Of a stretch of 64,000 bases of DNA, positions 52,712-60,888 are shown piece after piece (positions within the stretch are counted from its first letter, which is position 1; every line of letters begins with the position of its first letter). The stretch lies in assembly GCF_003194605.1 (NCBI RefSeq), contig NZ_QHKY01000003.1, forward strand, positions 434,001-498,000, given 5' to 3'. Under the pieces are notes generated by a model. It did not search any database, was not told the DNA's origin, and was given only the letters and a program-made list of their open reading frames with translations. A program made the translations under genes and the position numbers. This stretch comes from Nocardioides gilvus (GTDB taxonomy: Bacteria; Actinomycetota; Actinomycetes; Propionibacteriales; Nocardioidaceae).

Positions 52712-53644
52712 GTGATGCACCGACTCTCCGCCACACTGCACCGTCAGTCCGGCGTCGTCTCCCGCACGCAGGCCGTCGCCGCAGGGCTCGAGGACCACGA
52801 CGTACGACGTCTCGTCCGCCGCCGAGACCTCACCCCGCTGCTCCGGGGGGTGTACGTCGACCACACCGGCGAGCCCACGTGGCAGCAACGGGCGTGGGCC
52901 GCCGTCCTGTACGCCGAGCCAGCGGCCCTCACCGGCACCTCCGCGCTGCGGGCCGCAGGGCTGCGCACCGGCGGGTCCGATCCCGATGATCCGGTGGTGA
53001 TCGGGATCGACCACTCACGTCGTGTGATGCCTCAGCCGGGCGTACGCATCCTGCGTTCGCGAGGCCTGGAGGCGCGGGTGCAGTGGAACGCGTCGCCTCC
53101 CCGGCTGCGTCTTGAGTCAGCAGTCATCGAGGTGGCGTCAGCTGCCCGCCGGGACCTCGACGCAGTGGCGCTGCTGATCGACACCTTCCAGGAACGGCAC
53201 ACGACGCAGGCCCGACTGGGAGTGGCGTTGGCTCAACACCCCCGGATCCCCCGGCGACGACTGTTGTCCGATGTGATCGCCGGCCTGGATGACGGCAATG
53301 GTTCGGTCCTGGAACACGGCTACCTGACAAAGGTGGAGCGGCCGCACCGACTACCTCGTGGCCAGCGCCAGGCACTGTTGGCCAACCTGCCCGGACGTCG
53401 GGACGTGCTCTACGCCGCTGCGCGAGTGCTGGTCGAGCTGGACGGCCGCGAATTCCACAGCCTCACCCGCGACCGCTACGCCGACCTGGAACGGGATGCA
53501 GCGGCCGCGGCAGCAGGACACCTGAGCATCCGTCTGGGTTGGGGACAGGTCTTCGGGACACCGTGTCGTACGGCCGAGCTCGTCGGGGCGGTGCTCACGC
53601 AGCAGGGCTGGGACGGCCGCGCGGCCCGCTGTCCACGGTGCTGA
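52712..53644 (+). CDS. AbiEi-type N-terminal domain protein with DUF559/Vsr-like nuclease domain
   Basis: A 310-residue protein. The first 55 residues (LSATLHRQSGVVSRTQAVAAGLEDHDVRRLVRRRDLTPLLRGVYV) form the winged-helix domain of AbiEi antitoxin-like proteins. The C-terminal part has Asp231 and VELDG (Glu242, Asp244) in the layout of DUF559/Vsr-type PD-(D/E)xK folds, then RYADLERDAAAAAAGHLSIRLGWGQV. Many such genes are solitary in Nocardioidaceae-like genomes and their function is unknown. No AbiEii toxin lies beside it. ATG 52715 is equally possible. It is bracketed by 39-bp palindrome copies 2 and 3. Confidence 0.78.
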   Translation: MMHRLSATLHRQSGVVSRTQAVAAGLEDHDVRRLVRRRDLTPLLRGVYVDHTGEPTWQQRAWAAVLYAEPAALTGTSALRAAGLRTGGSDPDDPVVIGIDHSRRVMPQPGVRILRSRGLEARVQWNASPPRLRLESAVIEVASAARRDLDAVALLIDTFQERHTTQARLGVALAQHPRIPRRRLLSDVIAGLDDGNGSVLEHGYLTKVERPHRLPRGQRQALLANLPGRRDVLYAAARVLVELDGREFHSLTRDRYADLERDAAAAAAGHLSIRLGWGQVFGTPCRTAELVGAVLTQQGWDGRAARCPRC

Positions 53645-53665
53645 CCCAAAGCCTGGATGGATTGC

Positions 53666-53704
53666 GGGGAGGGTTCCAGTCACCACATGCCTGAAACCCT
53701 CCCC
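53666..53704. repeat. 39-bp palindromic repeat, copy 3
   Basis: Left arm as in copy 1 (GGGGAGGGTTCCAGTC), right arm as in copy 2 (GCCTGAAACCCTCCCC). It lies 22 bp past the stop of the AbiEi/DUF559-type gene. Confidence 0.9.
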
Positions 53705-53797
53705 GCAAGCGCCGTGGAAGGTGCGGCAGGCGGGCGACGACCAGCCGCCGTTGTGGTGCATCTGTGACAGCGACCACTTCAGGAGGAGGATGAACCC

Positions 53798-54673
53798 ATG
53801 AACGACGCGACTGCCCCGCCATCGAAGCCGGAGGAGACGCATGCCCTCATCAGTCGTCTGCTGCCCGAACGCCTGCACAAGCTGCAGCGCGCCAGCGGCC
53901 TGCCGGTCGTCTTCGGTGGGGCGATCAGGTGGAGCGGCGCGGGACCGCGACTGGTGATCAGCCGTCTGATCGGCACCCAGGGAGAGGCGCTCGCCGGGCT
54001 CGAGATCGAAACCGGGCAAGGGCTGGGCGGACGGGTTTTGCGCGATGCCGCACCCGGGCAGGTCCACGACTACTCCGCCACGCGCGACATCACCCACGAC
54101 TTCGACGAGATCGTGGTCGCGCAGGAGCGCCTGACCTCGGTCATCGCAGTTCCCGTGGTCGTCGCAGGACTGGTCCAGGGCGTCCTCTACGGCGCAGCCC
54201 GTGACGCCGCAGCGGTGAGTGACCGGGCGCTGCGCAGTGCGACCACGGTGGCCGCGCAGCTGCAGCGTGACGTGGAGGCCGCGCTGCGCGGCACCGGGCA
54301 GGGGCGCGGGCATGGGCGTGGGGCCACCTCGACCAGGGACCCCCGCCGGGCGCTGTCCGACCTGGCGCAACTGATCGCGGAGACCGCCGACCCGGTCGTG
54401 CGCGAACGGCTGGCACGGATCCACCAGGACCTGGGCGGCTCCCTGGCCCGCTCCCTGTCCGGCCCGCCGCCGAACCAGAAACCCCTGACCCCACGCGAGC
54501 TGGACGTGTTGCGCGTGGTCGGGGCCGGCGGCACCAACATGGAGGCGGCGACCGAGTTGGGGCTCAGCCCCGAGACGGTGAAGTCCTACCTCAGCTCGGC
54601 GATGCGCAAGCTGGGCAGCACCAACCGCACCGCCGCCGCACGCGCCGCGCTGCAGTGGGGACTGCTCGAGTAG
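53798..54673 (+). CDS. GAF-LuxR transcriptional regulator
   Basis: A 291-residue protein. The GAF-like sensor domain (about 30-165; ISRLIGTQGEALAGLEIETGQGLGGRVLRDAAPG...VIAVPVVVAGLVQGVLYGA) and a Gly/Arg linker precede a C-terminal LuxR-type HTH (about 228-288; LTPRELDVLRVVGAGGTNMEAATELGLSPETVKSYLSSAMRKLGSTNRTAAARAAL). This architecture is typical of actinobacterial regulators of aromatic or oxidative-stress catabolism. No target gene is obvious. The ribosome-binding site AGGAGGAGG is strong. Confidence 0.88.
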   Translation: MNDATAPPSKPEETHALISRLLPERLHKLQRASGLPVVFGGAIRWSGAGPRLVISRLIGTQGEALAGLEIETGQGLGGRVLRDAAPGQVHDYSATRDITHDFDEIVVAQERLTSVIAVPVVVAGLVQGVLYGAARDAAAVSDRALRSATTVAAQLQRDVEAALRGTGQGRGHGRGATSTRDPRRALSDLAQLIAETADPVVRERLARIHQDLGGSLARSLSGPPPNQKPLTPRELDVLRVVGAGGTNMEAATELGLSPETVKSYLSSAMRKLGSTNRTAAARAALQWGLLE

Positions 54674-54703
54674 CGCAGCACAACCGACCCACCTGCAGGC
54701 GGC

Positions 54704-55573
54704 TCAGCTGTAGTAGGTGGCGATCAGTTGGCCGTCGAGCTCGTGGACCCCGACCTCCAGCCCGTAGATCTGCTCCAGCAGCTCGGACCGCATGATCTCC
54801 GCCGGGCTCCCCGACGCCGCGACCTGGCCGTCGCACATCGCCACGATCGTGTCGGCGTAGCAGGAGGCGATGTTGATGTCGTGGACGACGACCACGACCG
54901 TACGACCCAACTCACGGGCGGCGTCGCGCAGCCGGCGCATCATCGCGACCGCATGGCGCAGGTCCAGGTTGTTGAGCGGCTCGTCGAGCAGCACGAAGTC
55001 GGTGTCCTGGCACAGCACCATGGCCACGAAGGCACGCTGGCGTTGACCGCCGGAGAGTTCGTCGAGGTAGCGGTCGGCATACTCCTCGAGATCGAGGTAG
55101 GCCATGGCCTGCTCGACGTGCACGAGGTCCTCGGGGGTGGGGCGCCCCTTGGAGTGCGGGAAGCGACCGAAGGCGACCAGGTCGCGCACGGTGAGCCGGA
55201 TCTCCAGGTGGTTGTCCTGGCGCAGCACCGCCAGACGACGCGCCATCACGTCACCGGGAGTGGTGGTGACGTCGAGCCCGTCGACGCTGACCCGCCCGTG
55301 GTCGGCGGCCAGCAGTCGGGCCGCGATCGAGAGGAAGGTCGACTTGCCTGCGCCGTTGGGTCCGATCAGCGCTGTGAGGCCACCCACGGGCAGCTCGATG
55401 GAGACGTCGTCGACGACGACGGTGCGCCCGTACGACTTGGTGACCCCCTCGGCGCGGATGCCGACGGCCGCCCGGGGCCTGGGCGTACCGGCCGACGACT
55501 GAAGGCTGGGGGCGGTCGGGCTGTGGCCCTGGGTCTGGGTCCAGCTCTGGGTCTGGGTCTGGGTCTGGGTCAT
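54704..55573 (-). CDS. Iron-siderophore ABC transporter ATPase
   Basis: A 289-residue FepC/FhuC-like ATPase. Walker A GPNGAGKST, LSGGQRQRAFVAMVL signature, FVLLDEPLNNLD Walker B and VVVVHDINIASCYAD H-loop are present. The N-terminal 40 residues are unusual: repeated Thr-Gln (MTQTQTQTQSWTQTQ) from a 6-bp tandem repeat, not part of the ATPase fold. ATG 55573 overlaps the permease stop (ATGA). Last gene of the iron-regulated operon. Confidence 0.92.
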   Translation of the reverse strand: MTQTQTQTQSWTQTQGHSPTAPSLQSSAGTPRPRAAVGIRAEGVTKSYGRTVVVDDVSIELPVGGLTALIGPNGAGKSTFLSIAARLLAADHGRVSVDGLDVTTTPGDVMARRLAVLRQDNHLEIRLTVRDLVAFGRFPHSKGRPTPEDLVHVEQAMAYLDLEEYADRYLDELSGGQRQRAFVAMVLCQDTDFVLLDEPLNNLDLRHAVAMMRRLRDAARELGRTVVVVVHDINIASCYADTIVAMCDGQVAASGSPAEIMRSELLEQIYGLEVGVHELDGQLIATYYS

Positions 55574-56607
55574 GTCAGGTTTCTCCGGGCGCGGTGGATC
55601 AGCAGGGCGATGAAGGCGAGGCCACCGACGAGTTCGATGACCACCGACAGCGTGGTGGTCACCTCGAGGATGCGTTCGAGCAGGAACTGGCCACCGACCA
55701 GGCAGATGACGGCCGTCAGGCCCGCCATCGGCAGCACCACGGCGTGCCGGTGCGTCCCGGCCAACTGGTAGGCGGCGTGGGCCACCAGCAGGCCGAAGAA
55801 GGTGATCGGCCCGACCAAGGCGGTGGAGACCGAGACCAGGACGGCGACGAGCGCCAGGACCCGGGTGGTCTCACGGCGGTGGTCGACGCCGAGGTTCGTG
55901 GCGGTCGCCGCGCCCAGGGCGAGCACGTCGTACGTCGACAGTCGACGCACCACGATGGCGGTCACGACCGCGACCACGAGGGCCGTCACCAGCACGAGGT
56001 CCTCGTCGACGGTGGTGAAGGAGGCGAACATCAGGTTCTGCAGGCTCTGGAACTCGCTCGGGTCGATCAGGCGCTGCATGAAGCCGGCCAGGCTGCGGAA
56101 GAGGATCCCGAAGACCATGCCCACCAGGATCAGGACATGGATCGGGTGCCTTCCCGACGCGAAGAGCCACCGGAAGAGGGTCAGCGAGAAGGCCAGCATC
56201 ACCAACGTCTCGAGGACGAACTGGATGCGGGTGTCGGTCTGGTTCAGCAACCGGGCGGAGAAGAGGAAGACCACCGAGGTCTGGATCAGGATGTAGAGCG
56301 CGTCGAAGCCCATCAGGGCAGGCGTGAGGATCCGGTTGCCGGTGACCGTCTGGAAGAGCACCGTGGAGAGCGCGATCGCCCAGCCGACGAGGATCAACGC
56401 GGCCAGACGGCGGATCCGCAACGGCACGATCACCTCGGCGTAACCGTGGGTGTCACTCACCAGGAAACCGGCCACCACGGCGAGGGCGAGCCCTGCGGCG
56501 ATCGCCAGTCGCACCCAGGTCGGCACTCGGCGCCGGACCTGCGCCGGCGCGCCGGGCCGCGGCGGTGAGGGGGGACGTACGCGGGTGGCAGTGTGGTCAA
56601 CGCTCAT
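55570..56607 (-). CDS. FecCD-family iron-siderophore permease
   Basis: A 345-residue integral membrane protein with about nine helices. FecCD landmarks: IRRLAALILVGWAIALSTVLFQTVTGNRILTPALMGFDALYILIQTS, LILVGMVFGILFRSL, and GPITFFGLLVAHAAYQLAGTHRHAVVLP. It is more divergent than the partner permease at 56597, as in petrobactin/YclNO-type systems. ATG 56607 (MSVDHTATRV) overlaps the partner permease end by 11 bp. Confidence 0.9.
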   Translation of the reverse strand: MSVDHTATRVRPPSPPRPGAPAQVRRRVPTWVRLAIAAGLALAVVAGFLVSDTHGYAEVIVPLRIRRLAALILVGWAIALSTVLFQTVTGNRILTPALMGFDALYILIQTSVVFLFSARLLNQTDTRIQFVLETLVMLAFSLTLFRWLFASGRHPIHVLILVGMVFGILFRSLAGFMQRLIDPSEFQSLQNLMFASFTTVDEDLVLVTALVVAVVTAIVVRRLSTYDVLALGAATATNLGVDHRRETTRVLALVAVLVSVSTALVGPITFFGLLVAHAAYQLAGTHRHAVVLPMAGLTAVICLVGGQFLLERILEVTTTLSVVIELVGGLAFIALLIHRARRNLT

Positions 56608-57595
56608 GGGACGGCTTTCGCAGCAGCATGTAGAGGAAGAACCCGGCACCCAGGACGCCCATCACGGTGCCCACGGGGATCTCGTACGGATAGCGGATCA
56701 GCCGGCCGAGGATGTCGCAGACCAGGACCAGACCGGCCCCCATCACCGCCACCCAGGGGAGGCCGCGTCGGGCGTTGTCACCCAGCATCCGGCTGATCAC
56801 GTTGGGCACCACAAGCCCCAGGAAGGGGATGACACCCACCGTCACGACGACGACGGCACTGATCAGGGAGACGATGCTGAGACCGACGCCCATCACCCAG
56901 CGGTGGTTGATGCCGGCGTTGAGCGAGAAGGTCTCCCCCATGCCTGCGACGGTGAAGCGATCGGCTGCCACGAAGGCCACGGCGACCAGGGCGGCCACCA
57001 GCCAGAGCATCTCGTAGCGTCCGCGCAGGACCCCGGAGAAGTCGCCCGTCATCCAACTGTTGAGCGTCTGCAGCAGGTCGTTGTGGAAGGCCAGAAACGT
57101 GGTGATCGCGGCGAGCACACCGCCCAGCATCAGCCCGATCAGCGGCACCAGGATGATCTCGCGCACCGGCATCAGCCGGACCACACGCAGGAAGAGCCAC
57201 GTGCCGGCGAGGGCGAAGCAGGCGGCCACCAGCATCTTCGCCATCAGCGGGGCACCGGGCGCCAGCATGGTGACGACGACCAGGCCCAGGCCGGCGGCCT
57301 CGGTGGTGCCGACGGTGGAGGGCTCGACGAACCGGTTGCGGACCAGCAGCTGCATCAGCAGGCCGGAGACCGCCAGCGCGGCACCGGCCAGCACGATGGC
57401 CAGGGTGCGCGGCAGCCGGGAGACCCAGAAGACTTCCCAGCTCATGTCCGCGACGCCGATCCATGCACTCAACCCGGCCAGCGCCAGCACCACCGCAACC
57501 CCGACGGCCAGGGCCGACGGGGTGCGGAGGGCGGACCGTCGCGCAGGTCCGGTGAGGGGTCCGCGCGCGGGCTGCGCCGGGGCGAGCGTGGTCAG
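56597..57595 (-). CDS. FecCD-family iron-siderophore permease with probable CTG start
   Basis: The open frame with a standard start begins only at GTG 57493, inside the first membrane helix. The same frame continues upstream with sense (TTLAPAQPARGPLTGPARRSALRTP, then SALAVGVAVVLALAGLSAW) to a CTG at 57595. That CTG overlaps the binding-protein stop as CTGA, exactly where a coupled start is expected. With that start the protein has 332 residues and the normal FecCD topology: SRLPRTLAIVLAGAALAVSGLLMQLLVRNRFVEPSTVG and IPFLGLVVPNVISRMLG. The operon neighbours use ATGA or short overlaps as well. Confidence 0.85.
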   Translation of the reverse strand: MTTLAPAQPARGPLTGPARRSALRTPSALAVGVAVVLALAGLSAWIGVADMSWEVFWVSRLPRTLAIVLAGAALAVSGLLMQLLVRNRFVEPSTVGTTEAAGLGLVVVTMLAPGAPLMAKMLVAACFALAGTWLFLRVVRLMPVREIILVPLIGLMLGGVLAAITTFLAFHNDLLQTLNSWMTGDFSGVLRGRYEMLWLVAALVAVAFVAADRFTVAGMGETFSLNAGINHRWVMGVGLSIVSLISAVVVVTVGVIPFLGLVVPNVISRMLGDNARRGLPWVAVMGAGLVLVCDILGRLIRYPYEIPVGTVMGVLGAGFFLYMLLRKPSHER

Positions 57596-58548
57596 TTCAG
57601 GCTCTCCTCGACCTCGGTGATCAGCTTGCCGAGCGAGGTGAGTCCACCCACCACGATGTACCAGGCCTCGGCGTCGACGTAGGTGACCCGGTCGTCCTTC
57701 CAGGCGTTGGTGGCCCGGACGAGCGGGTTGTCGAGGATCTCCTGGGAGGTCTTGCCCTCCTCGCCGATCGCGGCGTCGCGGTCGACGACGTACAGCAGGT
57801 CGGGGTTGGCCTCGCGGACGAACTCGAACGAGGCAGCCTCGCCGTGCCGCGAGTCGGTGTCACCGAGCTCCTCGGTGGCCGGCTGCACGCCGAAGTCGTC
57901 GTGCAGGAAGCCGAAGCGGGAGCCGACGCTGTACGCGGTGATCTCGCCGCCGGTGGTCAGCAGGACCAGCCCCTTGCCGGCGTCGGGGGCGGACGCCTTG
58001 AGGGCCGCGATGCGGTCGTCGTACCCGGCGAGGATCTCCTCGGCGTCACTCTTCTTCTCGAAGATGCTGGCCAGGGTGGTGATGTTGGTCTTCGCGCTGG
58101 CGAGGTAGTCGCCCTCGTCCACCGACATGTCGAGCACCGGGACGTCGAACGTCTCCTCGAGAGTGTCGTGCATGGCCGCGGAGCGACCGCCGACGATGAT
58201 CAGGTCGGGTTCGGTCGCCGGGATGGCCTCGAGGTCCGGCTCGAAGAGGTCACCGACGCCGACGTACTCGTCACCGGCGTACTCGGAGAGGTAGGACGGC
58301 GTCGCGCCGCCCTTGGCCACGCCGGTGATGCCGTCGACGCCGAGCGTGTCCAGGGTGTCCAGGACGCCCATGTCGTAGACGAGGACGCTCTCGGGGTTGA
58401 GGGGCACTTCCTCCTCACCCAGGGCGTCGGTGACCGTGATGGTCTCACCGGACGCCTCTGTCGACTCACCGTCGTCGCCGCATGCGGTCAGGCCGAAGCC
58501 GAGCAGGGGCAGGACCATGAGGGCCGCGAGTCGGGGTGATCTACGCAT
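57592..58548 (-). CDS. Iron-siderophore ABC transporter substrate-binding lipoprotein
   Basis: A 318-residue class III binding protein (FatB/CeuE-like). Lipobox LTAC after MRRSPRLAALMVLPLLGFG. The mature protein has the PF01497 pattern: TITVTDALGEEEVPLNPESVLVYDMGVLDTLDTLGV, LIIVGGRSAAMHDTL, and a long backbone helix. It captures ferric siderophore outside the cell for the two permeases and ATPase downstream. ATG 58548 is used; TTG 58560 is less likely. An iron box sits 30 bp upstream. Confidence 0.92.
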   Translation of the reverse strand: MRRSPRLAALMVLPLLGFGLTACGDDGESTEASGETITVTDALGEEEVPLNPESVLVYDMGVLDTLDTLGVDGITGVAKGGATPSYLSEYAGDEYVGVGDLFEPDLEAIPATEPDLIIVGGRSAAMHDTLEETFDVPVLDMSVDEGDYLASAKTNITTLASIFEKKSDAEEILAGYDDRIAALKASAPDAGKGLVLLTTGGEITAYSVGSRFGFLHDDFGVQPATEELGDTDSRHGEAASFEFVREANPDLLYVVDRDAAIGEEGKTSQEILDNPLVRATNAWKDDRVTYVDAEAWYIVVGGLTSLGKLITEVEESLN

Positions 58549-58577
58549 GTGTGGTTCCAATCCGGAGGTGTCGGGCT

Positions 58578-58596
58578 TGAGGTAAGGCTAACCTAA
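58578..58596 (-). promoter_or_regulatory. DtxR/IdeR-type iron box
   Basis: On the minus strand the 19-mer TTAGGTTAGCCTTACCTCA matches the IdeR/DtxR consensus (TWAGGTTAGSCTAACCTWA) at 17 of 19 positions. It lies upstream of the siderophore-binding protein start, where a repressor-Fe(II) complex would block transcription in iron-replete cells. Confidence 0.9.
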
Positions 58597-58631
58597 CCAC
58601 ACCTGCCATCCACACCCGGCTCCCCCAACCG

Positions 58632-59930
58632 TCAGCCCCCTCCCGGCCGCCGTCCCTTGCGGTCCAACCTGATCGGCTCCTTCTGGAGCACTGCGGAGCC
58701 GAGCACCTGGCAGACGTGCAGGCCCAGCTCCAGGTCGAGCCGGCCGTCGATCAACGGTCGCCCTCGCTCCTTCTCCATCTTCGAGATCCGGTACTTCACC
58801 GTGTTGCGGTGCAGGGTCAGCAACTCCGAGGTGTCGGTGTACGACCCCGTGCGCAGGAAGACGCGTACGGTCTCGCGCGTCCGCTCGGCAGCCTCGGAGT
58901 CGACGGCCAACGGCCCCAGCACTTCCTGCAGCCAGCGCCGGGTGGCGGGCAGGTCGCGGGCGAGCATGGCCACCACCGCGATGCCGTCGTCGGAGTTGGA
59001 GACCACCTGGTTGCGGTCCTGCGGCCCCGCGTTGGCCACCAGACGTACGGCAGTCGCCTGCTCGAGGGTGCGTCGGAAGCCGCCCACGTGGATCTCCGGC
59101 GAGCCCAGCGCGACCCGGATCGTCGGCGTGCTGACGAGCAGCCGGCGCAGCCGGTCGGCGTAGGTGGAGGACTCGGCGTGGTCGCCGGCGAACCAGACCC
59201 ACGCGCTGGTCCGGTCGATGGGCGTGAAGAGGTGAGCTCCGTCGATCTTCAGTGCACGCGCAGCCTGGGGCACCAACGTACGCAGGTCCTCGACGCGGTC
59301 GTCGGCCTGGCCGCCCCCCTCGACCCACAGGACGGCGCCCACGTGCGTCTGGTCGAGGCGATAGCCGGTGACCTGGTGGAAGTGCTCGACGCCGACGGGC
59401 TCACGGTCGACCACCCGTTGGATGAGTTGGGAGGCCTCGCTGGCTCGGCGGGTCAACCGGGCCTGTTGCTCGGCCTCGTAGACGTCGGCGACCACCCGGG
59501 TCACCCAGTCGACATAGCGGTTCAACCACCCGGAGAGGTGGTGGACCAGGCGCCACTGCAGGTCGGGGTCCAGATCCAGGTCCTGGACCTCGGTGAACAT
59601 CTGCGAGAGCAGCGCCTCGGAGGCGAGATGGTAGGCGCGGCGCAGCGCGTGGGCCCCGACGTCGGCGCGAGCCAGGCGCAACGCGTACTCGGAGGCAGCG
59701 GTGGGGACCTGCACGTTGTCCAACGGAATGTCGTTGCGCAGCACGTGGATGATCGTGTCGATGTTGCCCTCGACGCTCGCGTGCATCATGCCGAGCAGTT
59801 CGGTGTCGTCCAGTTCGTCGATGGCCTCTTCGATGGCAGCGACCATCGCCGCGTTCAACCCCGTGACCCTCGCCCGGAGCCTCTCGGCGACCTGGACGAC
59901 CGCGGCCTGCAGCGCGTCATGCTCCGACAC
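58632..59930 (-). CDS. PucR/CdaR-type transcriptional regulator
   Basis: A 432-residue regulator. The helical N-terminal RsbRD-like domain (about 1-170) is followed by a GGDEF-like middle region and the C-terminal PucR HTH_30 domain (LRTGSYTDTSELLTLHRNTVKYRISKMEKERGRPLIDGRLDLELGLHV). This class usually activates linked catabolic genes. Here the iron operon is transcribed in the same direction downstream and has its own iron box, so the target is uncertain. GTG 59930 is the start. Confidence 0.87.
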   Translation of the reverse strand: MSEHDALQAAVVQVAERLRARVTGLNAAMVAAIEEAIDELDDTELLGMMHASVEGNIDTIIHVLRNDIPLDNVQVPTAASEYALRLARADVGAHALRRAYHLASEALLSQMFTEVQDLDLDPDLQWRLVHHLSGWLNRYVDWVTRVVADVYEAEQQARLTRRASEASQLIQRVVDREPVGVEHFHQVTGYRLDQTHVGAVLWVEGGGQADDRVEDLRTLVPQAARALKIDGAHLFTPIDRTSAWVWFAGDHAESSTYADRLRRLLVSTPTIRVALGSPEIHVGGFRRTLEQATAVRLVANAGPQDRNQVVSNSDDGIAVVAMLARDLPATRRWLQEVLGPLAVDSEAAERTRETVRVFLRTGSYTDTSELLTLHRNTVKYRISKMEKERGRPLIDGRLDLELGLHVCQVLGSAVLQKEPIRLDRKGRRPGGG

Positions 59931-60387
59931 AGACGCCCCCTGCTCGTCACCCGCTCCCCTGACCCGACAGCACGCTACCGGGTCGGGCTGGCGCCGAGGC
60001 CGCGATCGAGGGAACTACGGCGCGAGCGACACAGCGACCAACACAGCGAGCGACACCAGGCCCACCGAGCGGGGCGACCGGTGGACCCACTGCCCAGATG
60101 ACGACGCCAGCACGTCACCACTCGCTCAACCTTGGGGGAGACAGGAGGAGGATGACACGTCGGATCTGTTCGGCGAGGGGTCCCGAGTCGCCCCGACTCG
60201 GGGACTGGGGGTGATGCCGTGCACCGAGCAACGGTGCATGACTCACAGTAGGACGGGACGACGACGTCCCACCACCACCGGGGGACACGAACTTCGACCG
60301 CGCCCTTGTGCACCGTGCACATGCCGGGAACAAGGTGCGGCGGGCTACCCCTTGCTACCGTCGCGGGTGGAGCCGCCACCCCCGGCT
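59931..60387. other. 457-bp region between the PucR-type gene and the guanidine riboswitch
   Basis: No supported ORF. It contains the PucR-type gene promoter area. Two hairpins follow: TCCCGAGTCG/CGACTCGGGGA at about 60180-60204, and TGCACCGAGCAACGGTGCA at about 60220-60238. Confidence 0.6.
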
Positions 60388-60429
60388 CCCCGGACGAGGG
60401 AGCCGTACCCGGAACGCGACAGGACGGCC
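60388..60429 (+). ncRNA. Guanidine-III (ykkC-III) riboswitch
   Basis: The sequence CCCGGACGAGGGAGCCG, then TACCCGGAACGCGACAGGACGGCC, matches the ykkC-III pseudoknot consensus: CCGGACGAGG..GCC-GUACCCGG..CAGGAC..GACGGC. It ends about 20 nt before the ATG of an SMR exporter, the usual target of this class. Guanidine binding should raise expression by exposing the ribosome-binding site region. Confidence 0.9.
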
Positions 60430-60448
60430 ACCGAAAGGTGTGTGTGCC

Positions 60449-60763
60449 ATGGCCTGGCTCGTGCTGGTCGTCTCCGGAATGTTCGAGGCCGTCTGGGCGG
60501 TCGCCCTCGGTCGGACCGAGGGATTCACTCGCCTCGGGCCCTCACTGGTCTTCGTCGGCGCCTTGACGATCAGCATGGGCGGGCTGGCGTACGCGATGCG
60601 CACGCTCCCGACCGGGACCGCGTACGCGGTGTGGGTGGGGATCGGCGCGTCTCTCGCGGTGGTCTACTCGATGGCGACCGGCGAGGAGTCCGTGAGTCTG
60701 GTGAAGGTGCTGCTGATCTGCGGCCTGGTGGGTTGCATCGTGGGCTTGAAACTCGCGCACTGA
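60449..60763 (+). CDS. gdx: Guanidinium exporter of the SMR family (Gdx/SugE)
   Basis: A 104-residue four-helix antiporter that expels guanidinium in exchange for protons as an antiparallel dimer. The conserved central Glu (about residue 13) is in VVSGMFEAVWAVAL, with GFTRLGPSLV, MGGLAYAMRTLPTGTAYAVWVGIGA and GCIVGLKLAH as in Gdx proteins. The guanidine-III riboswitch directly upstream supports Gdx rather than a multidrug EmrE-type SMR. ATG 60449 follows GAAAGG. Confidence 0.93.
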   Translation: MAWLVLVVSGMFEAVWAVALGRTEGFTRLGPSLVFVGALTISMGGLAYAMRTLPTGTAYAVWVGIGASLAVVYSMATGEESVSLVKVLLICGLVGCIVGLKLAH

Positions 60764-60805
60764 GCGCGTGTCGCACTGGACACGCGCGGCACTCCATGCC
60801 CATTT

Positions 60806-60822
60806 CAGATGATGTGGAGGCC
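60806..60822 (+). promoter_or_regulatory. 17-bp motif shared with 63018-63034
   Basis: CAGATGATGTGGAGGCC, 66 nt before the roadblock-like gene. It matches 16 of 17 bases with a site 63 nt before the acyltransferase gene at 63098, in the same orientation. Confidence 0.45.
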
Positions 60823-60888
60823 ATTTCGTCCTCAACACCTCCGCACGTGGGTCATCCTCTTCCTGCCCACCACCAGCCAGGAGGAACA

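Noticed and set aside
52712..53644. Complete AbiE toxin-antitoxin pair
   Set aside because: Only the AbiEi-type domain is present. No nucleotidyltransferase (AbiEii) gene lies on either side, and the C-terminus is nuclease-like instead.
35780..53704. Insertion sequence or transposon
   Set aside because: No transposase, resolvase or integrase gene, and no target-site duplications that I can recognise at the repeat copies.
60140..60445. Guanidine-I (ykkC) or guanidine-II (mini-ykkC) riboswitch
   Set aside because: Neither the guanidine-I core nor paired ACGR hairpins are present; the sequence fits guanidine-III.
59701..60888. Upstream extension of the roadblock-like gene frame through the gdx region
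   Set aside because: It would run antisense over the PucR-type gene and across the guanidine riboswitch and gdx. A good GTG with GGAGGA exists at 60889.
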